DNA from: Chitinophagaceae bacterium
GTDB taxonomy: Bacteria; Bacteroidota; Bacteroidia; Chitinophagales; Chitinophagaceae
DNA: 64,000 bases
Reading direction: 5' to 3'
Assembly: GCA_016721725.1 (NCBI GenBank)
Contig: JADKHN010000001.1
Location: 930,001 to 994,000 of the forward strand
Shown piece after piece: positions 1 through 8,882 of the stretch (positions are counted from its first letter, which is position 1; each line of letters opens with the position of its first letter). The notes beneath the pieces were generated by a model. That model was given only the letters and a program-made list of their open reading frames with translations. It was not told where the DNA came from and ran no database searches. The position numbers and the translations under genes were made by a program.

Positions 1-301
1 AATGGAGAGCCTGGTTGCCGACTGGTTCGACCGCAATGAAAAAGGCGAAGACGATCATTATACCCAACCCGGCATTTTATTCCGTGAAGTGATGAACGAG
101 GTTGAAAAGAAAGCCACTATCCTTAATATCGTGGAAGCCATGAAAGGTATCAGCGGCAATAAGAGATCAACCATCATCAACCGGCAACTTTGCCATTGGT
201 TCAGGGTGGATGAACAATTGGGCATGGAGGTGGCGAAAGGTTTGGGTGTGGAGATCGGGGAGGCTATTGCCGGACTTCGGCACCATCCTGAAATGGCATA
301 A
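1..301 (+). CDS. Catalase, C-terminal fragment (cut by window start)
   Basis: This is the last ~100 residues of a monofunctional haem catalase, which disproportionates hydrogen peroxide in the cytoplasm or periplasm. The visible part matches the catalase-related C-terminal domain: an ILNIVEAMKGI helix, then RQLCHWFRVDEQLG and VAKGLGV, the usual end of small- and large-subunit clade catalases. The haem-binding core lies outside the window. The frame is open to the window edge, so the methionine at position 2 is internal, not a start. It is not followed by a gene on the same strand; a repeat mosaic begins directly after the stop. The family call is fairly sure; which catalase clade cannot be told. 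Confidence 0.85.
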   Translation, partial: MESLVADWFDRNEKGEDDHYTQPGILFREVMNEVEKKATILNIVEAMKGISGNKRSTIINRQLCHWFRVDEQLGMEVAKGLGVEIGEAIAGLRHHPEMA

Positions 302-801
302 CGGTTATTTAATAACAGGTGTCAGGACGGTTCAATACCATCAGATGCCTGTTGATCAGGATTGTTTTTAGTGGAAGAAAAGGGGAGTTCCGAAAGGGGC
401 TCCCCTCTTTTATCGATATGGTGAAACGCGGCTACTGTCATTGCGAGGAGGCACGACGAAGCGCCCCTTTTACCGTCATTGCGAGGAGGTACGACGAAGT
501 GCCCCTTTTCCCGTCATTGCGAGGAGGCATCCCGATAGCTATCGGGAAAGCAATCCCCCCAATACGGAGAATACAGACACCGGTGAAATGAAAAACGCTG
601 AATGAAGCCTTCGGCTCGTCTTCGCGTAGCCGCTATGGCGGAGCAAGGCTTTGCGGCCTGCGGCCGATGGATCCCACAAGGCCACAAAGGCACAAAGAAG
701 ACCTTCACGCACCTCTGCGTCTTCGCGCCTTTGCGGTTACCGTCATTGCGAGGAAGCATGACGAAGCAATCCCCCCAATATGGAGCGAATGAAACCAATC
801 C
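302..801. repeat. Intergenic repeat mosaic (families A and B)
   Basis: No gene is supported here. The stretch carries three abutting partial copies of dispersed family A, which begins CGTCATTGCGAGGAGG and ends AAGCAATCCCCCCAATACGG (about 436-580), and one more at 742-785. The copy at 513-580 contains the palindrome CCCGATAGCTATCGGG (531-546). Between them, 665-740 carries family B, a mixture of CACAAAGGCACAAAG and CTTCGCGCCTTTGCGGTT segments. Open frames across it are repeat-derived. Confidence 0.85.
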
Positions 802-1464
802 TCACTGACCGCCCAGTTTTTCCAGCGCAGCCTTCATCTGTGCATTCCCGGGATCCAGTTCCAGGTATTTTTTAATATAGCCGATCGCCTTTTCCTTATT
901 GGTTCCGCTGTTGGTATAATGACCGGCCAGGTAGGCATAGGCTTTCGTGAGCTGGGACTTGTATTTTTCTTTTTCATTGATCACCAGGCTTTCGAATTTA
1001 CTGGAGGCGCTCCGCAAAGCTTCGCCGGTCAGGCCCGAATAAGAAGACCGGGTAGCCGCGCTGAGCCTGGCCCTGATGATCGCTTTCACGATCCGGAGAT
1101 CCTGGCTGTTAGCCGAGTACAGTTGCCTGAGTTGCTGATCTGCCCCGCTGGCGTCATTTCCCAGTAGACCGATCTGTGCCCGGGCCACTTCCAGCAACAG
1201 GTTGTTTCGGTTCTTCGAAGAACCCGATTCGATGACGGACCTGGATTTTTCAAGATCCCGGTCTGGCTGCTGCAGGTAAACCTGTGCCAGCCAGTACCAG
1301 GCCTCGGCATTGGCCGGTTCGCGAACGGTGATCTTTTCCAGCATCTGCGCTGCGGAGCCATAGCGTTCGTAATTCAGCATTTTCAGCGCTTCGGAAACGG
1401 TCTGCGCCTTTGCCGCTATGACCAAACCAAAAAATCCTGCTGCGACGATGATCTTCTTGAACAT
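802..1464 (-). CDS. Secreted TPR-repeat protein
   Basis: A 220-residue protein with a clear signal peptide (MFKKIIVAAGFFGLVIAAKAQ, cleavage after the AKA motif near residue 20). The rest is helical with at least two recognisable tetratricopeptide units: ANAEAWYWLAQVYLQQP near residues 50-66 and the last ~45 residues, where KEKAIGYIKKYLELDPGNA is typical TPR. TPR domains mediate protein contacts, and in Bacteroidota such periplasmic TPR proteins often serve as scaffolds; no specific partner is evident. It may be co-transcribed with the ankyrin protein upstream (stop 1537, 72 bp before this start). Function unknown. Confidence 0.75.
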   Translation of the reverse strand: MFKKIIVAAGFFGLVIAAKAQTVSEALKMLNYERYGSAAQMLEKITVREPANAEAWYWLAQVYLQQPDRDLEKSRSVIESGSSKNRNNLLLEVARAQIGLLGNDASGADQQLRQLYSANSQDLRIVKAIIRARLSAATRSSYSGLTGEALRSASSKFESLVINEKEKYKSQLTKAYAYLAGHYTNSGTNKEKAIGYIKKYLELDPGNAQMKAALEKLGGQ

Positions 1465-1536
1465 CAGTATACTGTTGTCTTGATAAATGAATGGTTGACG
1501 TTAATACAAAGGGATTTGCCGTTCATCGTATCTGCC

Positions 1537-2130
1537 TTACTGTAAGCTCTTAAAAAAAGCCACGGTGGCGGGCTTATTGAAGCCGCAGGCCTTCTCAAAT
1601 TTAGCCTTCGCTTCCGGTAAATCGTCCATAGCGTCGGCGCGGAGGGCGTAATCGTAGGCCGTCTTCCCCGCCTTGTCCTTGTGTTTGGGATCGGCGCCCT
1701 TGCTGATGAGGAATTTCACCAGCCGGAGTTTGGCGCTCAGCGCCGCCAGCATCAGCGGGGTGGCTCCGTCGTTGGTCCGGGCGTTGATGTCGGCTCCGGC
1801 CTCAAGCAGTGCGGCACAAAGGGGCTCGCAGGCATAATAGGCGGCGGCGATATGCAGGGCCGTTCTGCCGGCGGGAGACCGGAGTGTATCGGGCTTTGCA
1901 CCTTGCCGCATCAGGAAGTAGGCCAGGGTATCGGATTCCGAATAACGGCAATACATCGACAATAAGGAAGCCTCCCCGTATTTCTGGTTGGGGTTCTCTC
2001 CCGCCCTGATCAGCGCGATGGCGGTGACGGTGTCTTTTTCACTCAAGGCTTTTGCCAGGGGTGTCTGCGCCTTTGCATTCAAAACAAAAAAAAGCAGGAA
2101 CAGGAAAAAAAAGGTCTTTTGCAATGGCAT
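1537..2130 (-). CDS. Secreted ankyrin-repeat protein
   Basis: A 197-residue protein with a phenylalanine-rich signal peptide (residues 1-21, ending AKA-Q). Residues ~55-165 contain three ankyrin-like units; the two best are RTALHIAAAYYACEPLCAAL...GADIN and DGATPLMLAALSAKLRLVKF...GADP, both with the TPLMLAA-type first helix and the GAD turn. Ankyrin repeats bind proteins. It lies just upstream of the TPR protein on the same strand, and the two may form a small operon of exported interaction-domain proteins. No enzymatic domain is present and no partner can be named. Confidence 0.8.
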   Translation of the reverse strand: MPLQKTFFFLFLLFFVLNAKAQTPLAKALSEKDTVTAIALIRAGENPNQKYGEASLLSMYCRYSESDTLAYFLMRQGAKPDTLRSPAGRTALHIAAAYYACEPLCAALLEAGADINARTNDGATPLMLAALSAKLRLVKFLISKGADPKHKDKAGKTAYDYALRADAMDDLPEAKAKFEKACGFNKPATVAFFKSLQ

Positions 2131-2208
2131 GTTCTTTAAGATTGAATTGCGATAAAATTAATGCATTTTGAAGTTTTTATTCAGGGAAAGGAGAGAGGGG
2201 CAAGAGGA

Positions 2209-2514
2209 TCATTGTTTCGGTTTAAAATCCGGGTTATCGTACATCGATCTATGAAAGAGATAATATTTCCCGTCACGGTAATTGCGCCAGTAGCGGCGGC
2301 CATCCACATCATAGTATAAACGGCCGTCCACGCTCTTCCGGGCATACCGGTCATTCACGGAGATGACCCGGGGAACGGGCAGTTTTTTCACTACAACGGT
2401 CTTTGAGGGAGGGGGCAATTCCCGAGCGGCCTCCGGCACATGCCTGCGGCTGCAGGCGGCCAGGGATATGGCCAGTACGATATATGCTCCCGTTTTAATG
2501 AATGACCTGCTCAT
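2209..2514 (-). CDS. Small basic lipoprotein of unknown function
   Basis: A 101-residue predicted lipoprotein. The N-terminus has a hydrophobic segment followed by a lipobox (SLAAC, lipidated Cys21), so the mature protein should be membrane-anchored. The mature part has a short proline-rich linker (PEAARELPPP) and a Tyr/Arg-rich C-terminal half with two imperfect repeats of a V-D-G-R-L/R-Y-Y/W pattern (residues ~63-80). I do not recognise the family. It is read in the same direction as the ankyrin and TPR genes, 78 bp upstream of the former. Confidence 0.6.
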   Translation of the reverse strand: MSRSFIKTGAYIVLAISLAACSRRHVPEAARELPPPSKTVVVKKLPVPRVISVNDRYARKSVDGRLYYDVDGRRYWRNYRDGKYYLFHRSMYDNPDFKPKQ

Positions 2515-2916
2515 ATGGCTTGATCATTCAATTCCCAGGCCAGAGATTGTTAAGGGGAAAAGCCCCCTCTATCCCGATAGCTATCGGGACCCCCGTAGGG
2601 GAGGGTCCGAAATATTTCCTTTGTGCCCTCCGTTTAAAAACTTTGTGCCTTTTGTGGAAAAAAATTTAACCACAGAGGACACAGAGGGAGGTCAACACAG
2701 ATTACACAGAATTTGATCAATTTGATAATCCCTAACTCCTGAGGCCCGAATCCTTTCCTTTGTGCCCTTCGTCGAAGAACTTTGTGTCCTTTGTGGTAAA
2801 AAAAACGAAGTAATTTCCCACAAAGGGCACCATACTGACCACAATCACCCTTTCCCCTCTCTTTATTCATCATTCCGGCACCCTTTCCCCGCTACCTTTA
2901 TATCCAATAGTTACCC
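2515..2916. repeat. Intergenic repeat mosaic (families C and B)
   Basis: At 2560-2610 lies a short family C element: AGCCCCCT arm, palindrome CCCGATAGCTATCGGG (2573-2588), then CCCCGTAGGGG. From about 2620 to 2830 family B segments follow in both orientations (variants of CTTTGTGCCTTTTGTGG and ACCACAGAGGACACAGAG). The last ~60 bases before 2917 hold a weak TACCTTTA promoter-like box near 2893. No gene is supported. Confidence 0.7.
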
Positions 2917-3887
2917 TTGAAAAACACTGGTCACCATAATACAATAAACAGGCTCAAAGTCATTTTGACCTTTACCCTCCTGTTTTTATTCTTTATCCTG
3001 AATAATGCCGTTGGGCAGGATTCGATCGCCTACCGGTACCGGATGCAAATCCTCGCCAATGGCGACAAGAGCGGCAGGTGGCCGGCGAAGACCATACTCC
3101 CTCAAGCCGGGGCAATCCTTCCGTTTAAACGGGTGGTGGCCTTCTATGGCAATTTTTATTGTGAACAGATGGGTATCCTGGGTGAATTCGCTCCGGCGGT
3201 GATGCTGAAAAAACTGAGGACGCAAGCGGCTGAATGGGAGAAAGCCGATTCCCTCACGCCGGTGATCCCCGCCCTGCACTATATCGCCGTGACCGCCCAG
3301 GCCAGCGCCTGCGACGGCAACTACCGTTTACGAATGCCCGATGCGGAGATCGAAAAAGCGATCCGACTGGCCGATTCGGTGAAGGGGCTGGTCTTCCTGG
3401 ACATACAGGTGGGACTTAGCAGTTTGCAGCAGGAGCTTCCCGGCTGGAAAAATTCCTGAAACTGCCGAATGTACACCTGGGCATCGATCCCGAGTTCTCC
3501 ATGAAATCGGGCAACCGGCCCGGTACTTCCATCGGAACCTTCGACGCCGCTGACATCAACTACGCCGGTGGCCTGCTGGCCGACTGGGTGAAAAAATACC
3601 GTCTGTCGCCAAAGATCCTCGTGATCCACCGTTTCACTGAGCTCATGCTCACCCGCTACCGCGATATCCTGACCCGGCCCGAAGTACAGATCGTCATCAA
3701 TATGGATGGATTTGGTTCCCCGACCTTAAAAAAAGATTCCTACCGGGCCTTCGTGAGCCGGCAGCCGGTGCAGTTCACGGGCTTCAAGATCTTTTATAAG
3801 AATGATGTGAATTACGGAGGACGGATCATGCGGCCGGAAGAACTGCTGGGATTGCAGCCCAGGCCGATCTATATACAATATCAATAA
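2917..3887 (+). CDS. Secreted protein of unknown function, frameshifted
   Basis: Two reading frames form one ~323-residue protein. The first (2917-3459, TTG start) has a signal peptide ending NNAVGQ and includes GDKSGRWPAKTILPQAG and FYGNFYCEQMGILGEF; it ends abnormally in KNS. The second continues in frame 3 with RLEKFLKLPNVHLGIDPEFS, then GTFDAADINYA, KILVIHRFTELML, VQIVINMDGFG and the end PRPIYIQYQ. One missing C in the CCC run at 3439-3441 restores a continuous frame. The alternation of beta strands and helices and the conserved acidic/aromatic strand ends resemble a TIM-barrel, but I cannot name the family. The frameshift is probably a sequence error, as the downstream part shows no decay. 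Confidence 0.65.
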
Positions 3888-3892
3888 AACTG

Positions 3893-3935
3893 AAACCACA
3901 GATCACACGGTAAAAAACGGTGCGATCTGTGGTTC
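3893..3935. terminator. Bidirectional hairpin between convergent genes
   Basis: A perfect 10-bp inverted repeat (ACCACAGATC at 3895-3904, GATCTGTGGT at 3924-3933) sits between the stop codons of two convergent genes. An A-rich loop and nearby T/A tracts fit a shared terminator. The arm resembles part of repeat family B, so it may be a recruited repeat. Confidence 0.55.
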
Positions 3936-3943
3936 ATGACCTA

Positions 3944-4534
3944 TTATTTTACCGCCGCTATCTGCATCGGCGCGGGCACTACATTAGAGACCGGCTTCAC
4001 CGTTTTCAGGTAGGCGAAGATGGATTTCAGGTCCTCGTCGCTCAGGTTCCGGTAAGATTGCCAGGGCATGGGTGGCAGCAGATCCCGGCTGGATTCGATC
4101 CCCTTGAATTTCCCTTTACGGATGGCCGTGATGAAATTCTCCTCGGCCCATCCCCCGATACCCGTCACATCACTGGTCAGGTTAGCCGCAAAGGACATGC
4201 CCCAGGGGCCAACGGCTGAAGTGAGGTCTCCGCCCATCATTACCCATCCCTGTTTGATCACATTGCTGTCGGGTTTTTGTATGGGTCTTGATGAGGGATA
4301 ACCGGAGAGTCTTGTTTCGGGGATGATCTCGGGTCCCTGTGGGCCAAACCGTTTGGGTGAATGGCAATCGTCGCAGCCCATGGCACTGACGAGGTATTCG
4401 CCCCTGGCCACGCGTTTGGTGGTGTCGGCGCCGGAAGCGGCGCCGGTGTTCTTTTCTCCTTCATTGTTGCAGGCCGTGAATGCCGAGATGGAAACGGCAC
4501 TCATCAGCATGACACTGATCCATGTAAGTCGCAT
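3944..4534 (-). CDS. Lipoprotein c-type cytochrome
   Basis: A 196-residue single-haem cytochrome c. The N-terminus is a lipoprotein signal (…AFTAC, Cys22), so the protein should be anchored facing the periplasm. The covalent haem site is CDDCH at residues 54-58, preceded by GEYLVSAMG as in cytochromes that accept electrons from periplasmic dehydrogenases. The distal Met ligand is probably in PPMPW (residue ~157), followed by the usual C-terminal helix LSDEDLKSIFAYLKTVKPV. Its expected role is electron transfer from a membrane or periplasmic dehydrogenase to the terminal oxidase. No dehydrogenase gene lies nearby, so the partner is unknown. Confidence 0.85.
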   Translation of the reverse strand: MRLTWISVMLMSAVSISAFTACNNEGEKNTGAASGADTTKRVARGEYLVSAMGCDDCHSPKRFGPQGPEIIPETRLSGYPSSRPIQKPDSNVIKQGWVMMGGDLTSAVGPWGMSFAANLTSDVTGIGGWAEENFITAIRKGKFKGIESSRDLLPPMPWQSYRNLSDEDLKSIFAYLKTVKPVSNVVPAPMQIAAVK

Positions 4535-5275
<741 letters not shown>

Positions 5276-7633
5276 ATGAAACAATTATTGATACTTGCCG
5301 TCTTAGGCATTCTTTGTATCAGCAGGGTTCAGGCGCAGGATTATACCATCAGGAACACTAATAAGGATGGATTTAGCTCCGTTTCCATATCCTTCTCCAA
5401 ACCCGGGAAAAATGCATACTCCGCTCCGGATAACGTAACCCGGTATGGCCTGACCGATCCGGCTGGCACCCTGGTCTTGCCGGTCATCTATTCTAAACTC
5501 ATCGCAACGGTTGAACCAGGCGTTTATAAAGTAACGGATACGCTTAACCTGACCGGCCTGTTCAACGCTTTTTCCCGCAAATTCATCACGGAACGGGTCT
5601 ATTACGAGATCGAACCCTTCGTGAACGGACTGGCCGTGGTGAAACAGGAAAAGAAGCCCTATGGCTTCAACTGGGGAGCCGTTGATGTCAACGGAAAGAT
5701 CGTGATACCGGTTGAATACGAATACCTGGGTCCGCTGAAAGAAGGACTCATGAATTTTCAGAAAGACAATAAGACCGGTTTCCTGGACCGCAACAATACC
5801 ATCATCATCCCGGCCCAGTACGATAACCTTTCTGATTTTGGTAACGGCCTGGCCCCGGTCCGGTTTCCGGACAAAAGATTATATGGCTATATCGATAAGT
5901 CCAACCAGGTTGTCATTCCCGCCAAATATGTGGAAGCCGGTAATTTCTATGAAGGCTATGCGACCGTGAAACGAAAAAAAGGGCAAAACCTGGGGAACGG
6001 GAAAAGCAGTCCGGATGAAGTGGCACTCATCAATAAGAAAGGGGTGGAGATCACCGGGTTTGATTATGCCTATATCTCCCCGCGCAAGGAAGGCGGTGTC
6101 TTCTTAGTGACCCCGGTTGAACAAAACGGCCAGTCCAATAAGAAATACGGCATCATCGACAGCACCGGAACCTTCATCATTCCCGCGGAATACGAAGACA
6201 TCAATACCTCAGGGGAAGGCACCTTCCGGCTCAGGACAAAGGGATACAAGTACGGTATGGCGGATGCAAAGGGCGTTCTGTTCCTGCAACCCGAATACGA
6301 CTATATCTCCGACGTGAAGTTCAATAAGCTCTACACCAAGACCAAAGGGAAATACACTGTACTGGACCGTTCGCTGAAACAGCTCATTGCAGCTGATTCG
6401 GCCGAGAATGTTTACCTCGGCAAAACGAAGATCGTTTACCTGGATAAGAAAAAGATCCGGGTATTTGACGCGGAGGGTAAATTCCTGAAGACGATCGAAC
6501 AAGCCAATGCGAAGGTCTATGGTTCGGCCTTCAGCGCCAAAGAGGATTCCTTCTATATCGGGCATGATAAGATGGTTTGCCTGATCAATCTCTCCACCAA
6601 CAAGATCAGCATGCTGCCCTTTACCGAAGCCAGCGACTTCAGTGAAGAGGGCTATTTCATGGCAAGGTCGGTCTACTATTCTTTCCTGAATCACCGCGGG
6701 GAGATCGTGAGTCCGATCTCCTACCCTTCGGCTGTGCCCTTTGCCGAGGGAGTTTGTGCCCTCCAGGCCGGGAACTTTGATCTTCCCTACCTGGCCGGTA
6801 AGGACTTTAAGAAGATCTCCACCCTCTACACCAGTTTTAAAGGGCCTTTTTCGGAAGGTCTCGCCTTTACGGTGGATGCTTCAACCAACAAGCTGGTCTA
6901 TATCGATAAAAAGGGCAACCGGGTCTTTGAGGTGGAGGGTAAAGAGGGCGGCGCCTGCAAAGAAGGCCGGATACCGATCCTGACCCCTTATGGCGAATAT
7001 TTCTTTGTGGATGAAAAAGGGAAAATGATCGGTACGAAAAAGTGGAAAATGATCTCGGAATTCAAAGAAGGACTGGCCGCTGTCAGGGATAACGGCAAAT
7101 GGGGTTTTATCGACAGGTCCGGCACCCTGGTGATCCCTTTGCAATACGATGAAGTAAGCAGCTTTACCGGGGGAGCCGCGATCGTGAAGAAAGACGGTGC
7201 CTACCTGATCATCGACAAGACCGGCACACCCACCAGCGATAAGCGATTTGAAGCGGCGGCCAGTCCCGACAATGGATTCTTCCCCGTAAAAAAAGAGGGG
7301 AAGGTCGGGGTAGTGGATAAGAAAGGGAATACCGTGATCGGGTTCCAGTATGACAATATCCGGCCCATCAGTGAAGACCGGGCATGGGCGGCAAAGGACG
7401 GGAAATGGGCGCTGCTCGACAATAAGGGGAAGGCGCTCACCGAATTCAAATATGCCGATGGATCGGATATGAAGAACGGTTATGCCATCATCAAACAGAA
7501 TGGAAAGGCCGGACTGATCAATAAAAGCGGCAAAGTGGCGGTGCCGGCCGAATACACCCAGATCGGCTCTGTCTACCAGAATACTGTGGTCGCGATCCGG
7601 GCGGAGGGAACCCTGGGGTATAGTTTGAAATGA
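5276..7633 (+). CDS. Secreted WG (KWG)-repeat protein
   Basis: A 785-residue exported protein. Residues 1-20 are a signal peptide ending in VQAQ. The remainder is a long series of WG/KWG-type units of roughly 30-45 residues: each has a G-x-I/V-D-x-x-G or LIDKKG turn, followed by VIP-x-x-Y/F-D/E-x-I/Y and an F-x-E/D-G-L-A-x-V segment. Examples are GKIVIPVEYEYLG, NTIIIPAQYDNL and GTLVIPLQYDEVSSF. WG repeats are found in surface and periplasmic proteins of Bacteroidota and others; they probably fold as a beta-rich solenoid or propeller and bind proteins, but no function is established. Single gene; the start is preceded by an A-rich stretch but no strong promoter. Confidence 0.88.
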   Translation: MKQLLILAVLGILCISRVQAQDYTIRNTNKDGFSSVSISFSKPGKNAYSAPDNVTRYGLTDPAGTLVLPVIYSKLIATVEPGVYKVTDTLNLTGLFNAFSRKFITERVYYEIEPFVNGLAVVKQEKKPYGFNWGAVDVNGKIVIPVEYEYLGPLKEGLMNFQKDNKTGFLDRNNTIIIPAQYDNLSDFGNGLAPVRFPDKRLYGYIDKSNQVVIPAKYVEAGNFYEGYATVKRKKGQNLGNGKSSPDEVALINKKGVEITGFDYAYISPRKEGGVFLVTPVEQNGQSNKKYGIIDSTGTFIIPAEYEDINTSGEGTFRLRTKGYKYGMADAKGVLFLQPEYDYISDVKFNKLYTKTKGKYTVLDRSLKQLIAADSAENVYLGKTKIVYLDKKKIRVFDAEGKFLKTIEQANAKVYGSAFSAKEDSFYIGHDKMVCLINLSTNKISMLPFTEASDFSEEGYFMARSVYYSFLNHRGEIVSPISYPSAVPFAEGVCALQAGNFDLPYLAGKDFKKISTLYTSFKGPFSEGLAFTVDASTNKLVYIDKKGNRVFEVEGKEGGACKEGRIPILTPYGEYFFVDEKGKMIGTKKWKMISEFKEGLAAVRDNGKWGFIDRSGTLVIPLQYDEVSSFTGGAAIVKKDGAYLIIDKTGTPTSDKRFEAAASPDNGFFPVKKEGKVGVVDKKGNTVIGFQYDNIRPISEDRAWAAKDGKWALLDNKGKALTEFKYADGSDMKNGYAIIKQNGKAGLINKSGKVAVPAEYTQIGSVYQNTVVAIRAEGTLGYSLK

Positions 7634-7742
7634 TCAGAACCGGAAGACGGGTTTCTCCGAACGCGGAAAAAAATGATCATAATCACTTGGTTGGCTTATC
7701 CGCCTCAGTTTTCACCTGCCCGCAAGTTTCTTGCTTTGCAGG

Positions 7743-8258
7743 ATGAAAAACGCACCACTGATCTGCAGACTCTGCATCGCCAGCCTGTTTTGGCTAACCC
7801 TTCCCGCCAGCGCACAACGCATGGCCAGCATCGATATCGCGGGTGTCAGGAACATCCGTCATCATTTGAACGGACTGAATGTCTCCGGGTTTTATCATTT
7901 CTCCGAACGCTTTACCGGCGGAATTGAAATGAACCGTTTCTTTCCGAATCTTCAACGCATCAAGGAAGAAGAGATGGAACTGTCTTCCTGGGACTTCGAC
8001 CTGAACTTCCATTACCTGATCCCGCTTACTAAAAAACTGAAAGCATACCCCCTCACGGGCATCAGTCATACTTCCGAAAAAGAATGGAACAAGGTGAACG
8101 GTGAAGTGATCTATGACCGGTTCTGGTCCTTCAACACCGGCGCCGGCATGGTCTATACGCTTGGCAAATGGTCGCCACATATTGAGTACATGTTCACCTG
8201 GGGACATTTGAACCAGCAGTTTTTGTTGGCGGGGTTGAGTTATGAGGTGGAGTGGTGA
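7743..8258 (+). CDS. Small outer-membrane beta-barrel protein
   Basis: A 171-residue protein; the start at 7743 (MKNAPLICRL) gives a good signal peptide ending PASAQ. After it come alternating-polarity strands typical of an eight-stranded outer-membrane barrel: GVRNIRHHLNGLNVSGFYHF, TGGIEMNRFF, WDFDLNFHYLIPL, FWSFNTGAGMVYTL and a last strand ending in aromatic residues (YEVEW), the usual signal for BAM-mediated insertion. No substrate can be inferred. It is 100 bp upstream of the carboxylase operon but separated from it by a family C repeat, so the two are probably independent. Confidence 0.7.
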   Translation: MKNAPLICRLCIASLFWLTLPASAQRMASIDIAGVRNIRHHLNGLNVSGFYHFSERFTGGIEMNRFFPNLQRIKEEEMELSSWDFDLNFHYLIPLTKKLKAYPLTGISHTSEKEWNKVNGEVIYDRFWSFNTGAGMVYTLGKWSPHIEYMFTWGHLNQQFLLAGLSYEVEW

Positions 8259-8300
8259 GGAGAAAGCCCCCTGGAGGTCCCGATAGCTATCGGGATGGAG
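8258..8300. repeat. Short family C repeat with palindrome
   Basis: Directly after the stop of the barrel protein: AAAGCCCCCTGGAGG, the palindrome CCCGATAGCTATCGGG (8279-8294) and ATGGAGG. It may act as a terminator for the upstream gene. Confidence 0.65.
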
Positions 8301-8359
8301 GAAGCTATTGGCGCTCTGCGTTTCAATCCATAAATTACAGTAGAATAAAAATCAACCTC

Positions 8360-8851
8360 ATGTCTGATCCAACCGTTTCCTGGCAGGTCAAAGCGAATGA
8401 ATTTGTGATCCCCGTTTCCAAAGAACAACTTGAATCCGCCGACATCATCAAAAGATCCCCGCTTGAATTTCACCTGGTGCAGGAACACCGTTCGGTAAGC
8501 GCCAGGGTCTTGTCTGCAGAACCCGGTGAGAAGAAAATGACGGTTGAAGTGGAGGGTGAGACCTATGTGATCGAGATCAAAGATGAGCTGGACCAGATGC
8601 TGGATAAGATGGGTTTCAATACCCGTGCCCATAAGACCATCAAGGAGATCAGGGCGCCCATGCCCGGACTGGTACTGGAGATCGCGGTAACGGTTGGACA
8701 GGACGTGAAGGAAGGCGAGAAGATCCTGATCCTGGAAGCCATGAAGATGGAGAACAGCATCGTCATACACGCTGATGCCACCATCAAGAAGATACATGTC
8801 AAATCAGGCCAGGCTGTTGAAAAAGGACAGGTGCTGGTGGAACTCGAATAA
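8360..8851 (+). CDS. Biotin carboxyl carrier subunit of acyl-CoA carboxylase
   Basis: A 163-residue biotin carrier. The C-terminal ~70 residues form a biotinyl/lipoyl domain: PMPGLVLEIAVTVGQ, then EAMKMEN with the biotin attachment lysine at position 129, and the closing VEKGQVLVELE strand. The N-terminal ~85 residues resemble the BT-type linker that docks the carrier to the other subunits. An upstream ATG at 8252 would add 36 residues encoded by a repeat element, so 8360 (MSDPTVSW) is the start. It carries carboxylated biotin between the biotin carboxylase (31 bp downstream) and the carboxyltransferase. The operon structure implies a complete propionyl- or acetyl-CoA carboxylase. Confidence 0.92.
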   Translation: MSDPTVSWQVKANEFVIPVSKEQLESADIIKRSPLEFHLVQEHRSVSARVLSAEPGEKKMTVEVEGETYVIEIKDELDQMLDKMGFNTRAHKTIKEIRAPMPGLVLEIAVTVGQDVKEGEKILILEAMKMENSIVIHADATIKKIHVKSGQAVEKGQVLVELE

Positions 8852-8882
8852 TACTCATCATTGAATCATTGAACTAGTCCTG